Assembly: GCA_937926555.1 (NCBI GenBank)
Contig: CALAZX010000088.1
Span: forward strand, 1 to 10,348
DNA from: an uncultured Negativicutes bacterium
GTDB taxonomy: Bacteria; Bacillota; Negativicutes; Acidaminococcales; Acidaminococcaceae
Direction of reading: 5' to 3'
DNA length: 10,348 nucleotides
The notes beneath the pieces were generated by a model, which searched no databases, had not been told where the DNA came from, and saw only the letters and a list, made by a program, of their open reading frames with translations. A program made the position numbers and the translations under genes. Below, one piece after another: positions 6,972 through 10,348 of the stretch (the stretch's first letter is position 1; every line of letters starts with the position of its first letter).

Positions 6972-6989
6972 CCCACAACGTGCTATAGT
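6961..6989 (+). promoter_or_regulatory. Candidate promoter for the ynbB-type gene
   Basis: TATAGT at 6984-6989 matches 5 of 6 positions of the -10 consensus and has an extended TG two bases upstream (TGCTATAGT). The -35 at 17-base spacing is weak (TTTATC, 6961-6966). The leader would be about 80 bases and includes the hairpin CCGGC/GCCGG. The -35 region overlaps the end of the candidate terminator. Confidence 0.4.
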
Positions 6990-7062
6990 AATAAGGTGTC
7001 ATCCCGCAAGGCGGACCGGCTGTTTGCCGGCGGCAGGGGATGGCCGGAGAAGAACAGATAAA

Positions 7063-7070
7063 AAGGTGAT
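7063..7070 (+). promoter_or_regulatory. Ribosome binding site of the ynbB-type gene
   Basis: AAGGTGAT is complementary to the part of the 16S 3' tail that pairs with AGGTGAT rather than GGAGG, and ends 6 bases before ATG 7077. This is an SD register different from the other genes in the window. Confidence 0.6.
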
Positions 7071-7076
7071 AAGAAC

Positions 7077-8342
7077 ATGCAGTTGAATCAGACAGAAAAA
7101 ACCATCAATCTGGAGCAGATCGAACTGGAAGCTCTCGAGCTGGTGCAGAAATCATCCCACATCTACGATGATATCTCCCTGTACAACACCCACAAGGTGA
7201 TCAAGGCTTTCCGCGACAACCAGGTATCCGACTATTATATGAAGCCCACCACGGGATACGCGTATTCCGACATGGGCCGCGACACCCTGGACAGCATCTA
7301 TGCCCAGATTTTCGACTGTGAGGCGGCACTGGTCCGCTCCCAGTTCGTTTCCGGAACCCACGCCCTGGCTGTGGCCATGCTGGGCAATCTGGAACCCGGT
7401 GACCATCTGATCGGCGCCACCGGCGCCCCTTACGACACCATGCAGACCATCATCGGTTCTCCTGTGGCGATCCCCGGCTCTCTGACCGAGACCGGCGTGA
7501 CCTATACCGAGATCCCCATGGAGGGGAAACAGATCGACATCGCCGGTGTGTGCAAAGCCATCACCGACAAGACCAAGATGATCCATATCCAGCGTTCCTG
7601 CGGCTACAGCGCCGACCGGGAGACCCTGGACGTGGCCGCCATCGGCCACCTCATCGCCGAAGTGAAGAAAGTGAAGCCGGATGTGATCTGCTTCGTGGAC
7701 AACTGTTACGGCGAGTTTGTGGAGAAAATCGAGCCTACCGAAGTGGGCGCCGACCTGATGGCCGGTTCCCTCATCAAGAACCTGGGCGGCGGCCTGGCGC
7801 CCACCGGCGGCTACATCGCCGGCAAGGAGGAGCTGGTATACCGTTCCGCCTGCCGTCTGACCGCACCCGGTCTGGCAGGGGAGATGGGCGCTACGCTGGG
7901 CGACACCGCCCGGGAGTTCTACCAGGGCCTGTTCCTGGCGCCCCATACTGTTATGCAGGCGGTGAAGACCTCCATCTTCGCCTCCGCCGTGTTCAACCGG
8001 CTGGGCTATGTGGTGAAACCGTTGCCGGAGGAGATCCGTCACGACATCATCCAGTGCATCACCCTGGGAACCGGCCGCAATCTGGAGAACTTCTGTGTGG
8101 CCATCCAGACCAACTCCCCGGTGGACGCCCATGTGGCTCCCATCCCGTCGGAGATTCCCGGCTACCAGGACAAGATCATCATGGCTGCCGGAACATTTGT
8201 TCAGGGTGCGTCCATCGAGCTCAGCGCCGACGGTCCCATGCGTGAGCCTTTCAACGTGTTCATGCAGGGCGGCCTGACTTTCGAGCACGGCATGCTGGCT
8301 GTCATGGCTGCGGCCAAGATGATTGGCCCCTGCAAGAAATAA
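7077..8342 (+). CDS. PLP-dependent enzyme, YnbB / 'aluminium resistance protein' family (methionine gamma-lyase-like)
   Basis: This 421-residue protein belongs to the COG4100/YnbB family, a branch of the Cys/Met-metabolism (fold type I) PLP enzymes annotated as methionine gamma-lyase family or aluminium resistance protein. Visible signatures are TTGYAYSDMGRDTLD near the N-terminus, RSQFVSGTHALAVAM (cofactor phosphate-binding region), CFVDNCYGEFVE with the aspartate that would contact the pyridine nitrogen, and SLIKNLGGGLAPTGGY, where K234 is the likely Schiff-base lysine. Family position predicts a cytoplasmic C-S lyase or related reaction on a sulfur amino acid. The true substrate is not established, and the aluminium label comes from a homologue phenotype. 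hflX immediately before ynbB is the same order as ynbA–ynbB in Bacillus subtilis. Length and start are normal. lexA converges from the right. Confidence 0.9.
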   Translation: MQLNQTEKTINLEQIELEALELVQKSSHIYDDISLYNTHKVIKAFRDNQVSDYYMKPTTGYAYSDMGRDTLDSIYAQIFDCEAALVRSQFVSGTHALAVAMLGNLEPGDHLIGATGAPYDTMQTIIGSPVAIPGSLTETGVTYTEIPMEGKQIDIAGVCKAITDKTKMIHIQRSCGYSADRETLDVAAIGHLIAEVKKVKPDVICFVDNCYGEFVEKIEPTEVGADLMAGSLIKNLGGGLAPTGGYIAGKEELVYRSACRLTAPGLAGEMGATLGDTAREFYQGLFLAPHTVMQAVKTSIFASAVFNRLGYVVKPLPEEIRHDIIQCITLGTGRNLENFCVAIQTNSPVDAHVAPIPSEIPGYQDKIIMAAGTFVQGASIELSADGPMREPFNVFMQGGLTFEHGMLAVMAAAKMIGPCKK

Positions 8343-8538
8343 GCAGCGGGGCAGGGGAGACATCCCGGAAAAAAGGGAGGAAGCTCCCGGAGGGACGTCT
8401 TGCCCGGTATCGTGAAAACCGGTGAGGACAGACCCGGTCCGGCATGGTGGAGACCATCCGGAATGGGGGAGCTGCAGGCTGATGCTGCGGTGAAAACCTA
8501 TGTCCTGAGCCGAGAAAAGCGATGCATAAATAAAGAAG

Positions 8539-8566
8539 TGATTTCTGCTGAAAAAGGCGGAAATCA
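8539..8566. repeat. Hairpin 1 of the AT-rich island
   Basis: TGATTTCTGC (8539-8548) pairs with GCGGAAATCA (8557-8566). This is ten consecutive pairs, one of them G-T, with an 8-base A-rich loop. There is no T-run on either side. Confidence 0.65.
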
Positions 8567-8592
8567 TGGAAATAAGTAGTGAATGAAGTTGT

Positions 8593-8625
8593 AAGGATAC
8601 CTAAAAGGTGTCTTTATGACGTCAT
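8593..8625. repeat. Hairpin 2 plus adjacent ATGACGTCAT palindrome
   Basis: AAGGATACC (8593-8601) pairs with GGTGTCTTT (8607-8615) over nine positions with two G-T pairs. It is followed without a gap by the perfect 10-bp palindrome ATGACGTCAT (8616-8625), which could be a protein-binding site. Confidence 0.55.
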
Positions 8626-8638
8626 AATAACATTAAAA

Positions 8639-8678
8639 ACTGTTATATAAATTCATCGATATGTGTTTTTATAACAGT
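8639..8678. repeat. Long AT-rich inverted repeat
   Basis: ACTGTTATA (8639-8647) and TATAACAGT (8670-8678) are perfect inverted copies. Past one T-T mismatch the stem continues with AAA/TTT, giving 12 of 13 paired positions around a 14-base loop that contains ATCGAT. Confidence 0.8.
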
Positions 8679-8679
8679 G

Positions 8680-8701
8680 AAAAAGCGGCAGAAAATGCCG
8701 C
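8680..8701 (-). terminator. Candidate minus-strand intrinsic terminator
   Basis: Read on the minus strand, GCGGCA-TTTTC-TGCCGC is a perfect 6-bp stem followed directly by TTTTT. It lies about 100 bases beyond the main lexA terminator, so it is either a backup for lexA or the end of an unrecognised minus-strand RNA. Confidence 0.5.
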
Positions 8702-8761
8702 AAAAGCAGTAAAAACGCAAGAAAAAGAAGGACGCAGAGCAGGAAAAGACAACCGCATAGC

Positions 8762-8791
8762 AGCAGTGAGAAGCAGTAAAAAGCAGTGAAA
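8762..8791 (+). repeat. Three tandem 10-bp repeats AGCAGTRARA
   Basis: AGCAGTGAGA (8762-8771), AGCAGTAAAA (8772-8781) and AGCAGTGAAA (8782-8791) are exactly contiguous. A fourth copy, AGCAGTAAAA, lies at 8705-8714, and related words ACAGTGAAAA and GCAGTGAATA occur at 8675-8684 and 8813-8822. Confidence 0.8.
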
Positions 8792-8798
8792 CGGCATC

Positions 8799-8836
8799 AA
8801 AAAAAGCTCCCCGCAGTGAATACGGGAAGCTTTTTC
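8799..8836. terminator. Bidirectional intrinsic terminator between the ynbB-type gene and lexA
   Basis: AAAAAGCTCCCCG (8801-8813) pairs with CGGGAAGCTTTTT (8823-8835) at 12 of 13 positions around a 9-base loop. There is a T-run on the plus strand and an A-run giving T's on the minus strand. It lies 60 bases past the lexA stop and is well placed to end both convergent transcripts. Confidence 0.85.
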
Positions 8837-8895
8837 TTCTGATTTATGACCGGCCGGAAGAGGCCGGGGCATGAGGGAGAACCTTGAAAAAAGGG

Positions 8896-9561
8896 TCACA
8901 TCATGCGGAAGAGGCCTACGACTTTGCCCATGACCTGGATGTTGTCGCCGCCGATGATGGGGGCGTAAGCATCATTCTCAGGCTGCAAACGGATGTTCTT
9001 CAGATCCTTGAAGTACCGTTTTACCGTGGTGTCCTCGCCGTTGATCAGCGCCACCACGATATCGCCGTTGTTGGCGTAGTTCTGCTTGCGGACCAGGATG
9101 TAGTCGCGGTCCAGGATGCCGGCGTTGATCATGCTGTCGCCATGGACGGCCAGCATGAACACATCTTCGTCGGTGCCCACCAGATCCAGGGGGATCGGAT
9201 AGGTCTCCTCGATGTTCTCCACGGCCAGGATAGGCTGTCCGGCGGTCACGTTGCCCACAAGGGGAACGGGGACCACGGTCTTGTTCCGCCAGGAGGACTC
9301 GTCGGTGATCTCGATGGCTCTGGGTTTCGCGGAATCCCGGGAGATGAAGTTCATTTCCTGGAGTTTCTTCAGATGGTTATGCACGCTGGCGGTGGAGGAA
9401 AGCCCCACAGCCTTGCAGATCTCGCGTACGGAAGGGGGATAACCCTTTTCCTGGGAGAAGGCCCGGATGAAGTCCAGGACCTGTTTCTGACGTGCTGTCA
9501 GCATATCTTCTGTATATGTACCATCAAAATCCTTGGGAATACGACTCTTTCTTCTTGCCAT
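8896..9561 (-). CDS. lexA: SOS-response transcriptional repressor LexA
   Basis: This 221-residue repressor binds SOS operators and cleaves itself when stimulated by RecA filaments. The N-terminal winged helix-turn-helix covers about 20-85 (LTARQKQVLDFI, GYPPSVREICKAVGLSSTASVHNHL), close to Bacillus LexA/DinR and unlike the E. coli recognition helix. The C-terminal S24 peptidase domain has the cleavage bond A107-G108 (VTAGQP), catalytic S143 (HGDSM) and K181 (TTVKRY), so autoproteolysis should be intact. The first ~20 residues, MARRKSRIPKDFDGTYTEDM, are a basic extension not present in the shortest LexA proteins. M20 is a possible alternative start, but only ATG 9561 has a good SD. The gene has its own promoter with an overlapping LexA-like box, and converges on the ynbB-type gene. 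Confidence 0.96.
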   Translation of the reverse strand: MARRKSRIPKDFDGTYTEDMLTARQKQVLDFIRAFSQEKGYPPSVREICKAVGLSSTASVHNHLKKLQEMNFISRDSAKPRAIEITDESSWRNKTVVPVPLVGNVTAGQPILAVENIEETYPIPLDLVGTDEDVFMLAVHGDSMINAGILDRDYILVRKQNYANNGDIVVALINGEDTTVKRYFKDLKNIRLQPENDAYAPIIGGDNIQVMGKVVGLFRMM

Positions 9562-9568
9562 TTAGATG

Positions 9569-9574
9569 ACCTCC
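9569..9574 (-). promoter_or_regulatory. Ribosome binding site deciding the lexA start
   Basis: On the minus strand GGAGGT lies 7 bases before ATG 9561-9559. The internal ATG at codon 20 has no SD, so the longer protein is preferred. Confidence 0.85.
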
Positions 9575-9654
9575 AGTGTTTACATGAATCCTTGCGGTTT
9601 GGTTTATCAACGCCGTTACAGGCAGCTATTCCATAGATATTCTTCTATAGCCTA

Positions 9655-9683
9655 ATTATACCAAATAGGCAGAGTGCCGTCAA
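9655..9683 (-). promoter_or_regulatory. lexA promoter
   Basis: On the minus strand the -35 is TTGACG (9683-9678, 5 of 6) and the -10 is a perfect TATAAT (9660-9655), with 17-base spacing and an extended TGG before the -10. The predicted transcript would start near 9648, leaving a leader of about 85 bases before the lexA ATG. ATAGA-N6-TCTAT, a small inverted repeat, lies just downstream of the -10. Confidence 0.8.
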
Positions 9684-9693
9684 ACAGTTGTTC
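9682..9693. promoter_or_regulatory. Candidate LexA operator for autoregulation
   Basis: On the minus strand GAACAACTGTTT matches GAAC-N4-GTTC at 7 of 8 specified positions and overlaps the -35 hexamer of lexA. A repressor bound there would block RNA polymerase. A second GAAC half-site lies 10 bases upstream in the same orientation (GAACACACATGAAC). Confidence 0.5.
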
Positions 9694-10284
9694 ATGTGTG
9701 TTCACAATCTGTTGACAGAATGACAGATAAGGCGAAAAGGAATTCGCCGGGCTGAGAAACTGTTCGAAAAAAGGGAGAAAGCCGGAAAAACGACCTCATA
9801 AAATCCGTTTTAAGCGTTTTTAGGCAAGATATCCATATGCTGATATGGAACGAAACACTAAAATGGCCAAAGAGGCTGAAAAGCGGCAATAAGAAGGAAA
9901 CGGCTGGAAAAGCTGGATTTCAAGGCGGAAAAACCGGTCCGGAAGGATTGATGCAGCCGTAAAAAGGTTGTCGGATGCAAAACAGCCGGAATCAGGCGGA
10001 ATGTGTCCGTAAAATTACGGAAGGAAGATCTGCGCATGGATGACCGGCAGTTGGAAATCAGCGCGAAAGAAATCCAGACGAGGTCAGGACAGCTGATTGG
10101 ACTGACCGGCGGCAAGAAATGGCCGGAAGAATTCCGTTCAGGCGGAAATCCGCTTCGCCGAAAAAAGGGAGAAAGAAACGGAACCGGACTGAGGACAGGA
10201 TCCTGTCGGAAAAGATGGTCCGGGGGACTGAAGAGAGACCAAGGCCCGTAAGGAGATGAATCCAGGGGGTAATCTCTTTGAATT

Positions 10285-10319
10285 TATTTTACGTCCGATA
10301 ATATATATTATGTAAAATA
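10285..10319. repeat. AT-rich nested palindrome near the right edge
   Basis: TATTTTAC (10285-10292) and GTAAAATA (10312-10319) are perfect inverted copies. The spacer between them ends in the 14-bp palindrome ATAATATATATTAT (10298-10311). The position, just before the ATG at 10325, suggests a promoter/operator region of a gene lying mostly outside the window. Confidence 0.65.
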
Positions 10320-10348
10320 TAAAAATGGAAAAACGGCTTGATATAGCC

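Larger units (their letters stand above)
6796..7076. other. hflX–ynbB spacer
   Basis: These 281 bases are without a gene. From left they hold an imperfect tandem repeat of 18/19 bases (6851-6887), a perfect 8-bp hairpin TCCTCCCC/GGGGAGGA with loop GAAAAA (6904-6925), a candidate intrinsic terminator (6936-6971), a candidate extended -10 promoter (6961-6989), and a small leader hairpin CCGGC/GCCGG (7016-7030). Confidence 0.6.
8343..8895. other. Convergent intergenic region rich in inverted repeats
   Basis: No coding potential is seen in 553 bases between the ynbB-type gene and lexA. The left third is GC-rich with several hairpins: GGGAG/CTCCC with loop GAAG (8375-8388), CCGGT/ACCGG (8404-8422), and CCGG-ATGGT pairing with ACCAT-CCGG with one bulge (8439-8461). 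From about 8521 to 8680 the GC falls to roughly 30 % by hand count, and further hairpins are packed together there. Then come 10-bp AGCAGTRAAA repeats, the bidirectional terminator, and a CCGGCC/GGCCGG hairpin (8850-8867). Confidence 0.7.
9562..10348. other. Region upstream of lexA to the window edge, no convincing complete gene
   Basis: The first ~150 bases are the lexA control region. Beyond it the plus strand is purine-rich (many GGAAA and CGGAA words) with scattered palindromes: GGCGAA/TTCGCC (9731-9748), AAAAACG/CGTTTTT (9786-9792 with 9815-9821), TCCATAT/ATATGGA (9832-9849) and CCGTAAAATTACGG (10007-10020). There are also two identical copies of GAAAAAAGGGAGAAA (9766-9780, 10160-10174). 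A perfect TTGACA on the plus strand (9712-9717) has no matching -10. Near the edge, AAGGAG directly abuts an ATG at 10256 opening a 19-codon frame that stops at 10313. An ATG at 10325 could begin a gene running out of the window, but it has no SD. Confidence 0.6.

Noticed and set aside
7152..8567. 471-codon minus-strand frame opposite the ynbB-type gene
   Set aside because: The same antisense artefact of GC-rich codon use. The plus-strand gene has clear PLP-enzyme motifs and an SD.
8762..8791. CRISPR-like array
   Set aside because: The repeats are 10 bases long and contiguous with no spacers, so they are simple tandem repeats.
8884..9636. 250-codon plus-strand frame opposite lexA
   Set aside because: It is antisense to lexA, which has intact catalytic residues, an SD and a promoter.
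9712..9717. Plus-strand promoter at the perfect TTGACA
   Set aside because: No -10-like hexamer occurs at 16-19 bases downstream.
10003..10251. 82-codon plus-strand frame in the right-hand spacer
   Set aside because: The GTG start has no SD, the product is an R/K/G-rich string with no motif, the start lies inside a palindrome, and the frame runs through a copy of the dispersed intergenic motif.

Overview
The window is a chromosomal, GC-rich housekeeping segment. It most likely comes from a Bacillota (Firmicutes) genome, and possibly a Negativicutes-type one, although that finer placement is inference. Supporting points are the Bacillus-style LexA with GAAC-N4-GTTC operators, strong GGAGG-type ribosome binding sites, the hflX–ynbB gene pair known from Bacillus and clostridia, and a long-form HflX with an N-terminal extension. 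No phage, transposon, CRISPR, tRNA or rRNA is visible.

Layout, left to right. (1) The 3' end of an ABC-transporter solute-binding protein gene overlaps the rimO start by 4 bases. (2) rimO (S12 methylthiotransferase) is followed by a 242-base spacer with G-rich hairpins and a LexA-type operator. (3) cinA overlaps a DEAD-box RNA helicase gene by 26 bases. (4) After a 204-base spacer comes hflX, a ribosome-associated GTPase with an extra N-terminal domain carrying a complete JAMM metal-site motif. (5) After a 281-base spacer with a candidate terminator and promoter comes a ynbB-type PLP enzyme gene. (6) A 553-base convergent gap holds hairpins, an AT-rich structured island, 10-bp repeats and a bidirectional terminator. 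(7) lexA lies on the minus strand with a clear promoter whose -35 overlaps a LexA-like box. (8) About 790 bases to the right edge hold no convincing complete gene.

Functionally, RimO, the DbpA-domain helicase and HflX all act on the ribosome or rRNA. CinA and LexA belong to nucleotide/DNA-damage biology, and matching operator motifs before cinA and lexA suggest a local SOS link. The spacers share a dispersed, one-orientation motif close to GAAAAAAGGGAGRAA.

The observations most worth following up are the JAMM-like domain fused to HflX, the AT-rich island of consecutive hairpins at 8539-8701, the dispersed intergenic motif, and the LexA-type sites.
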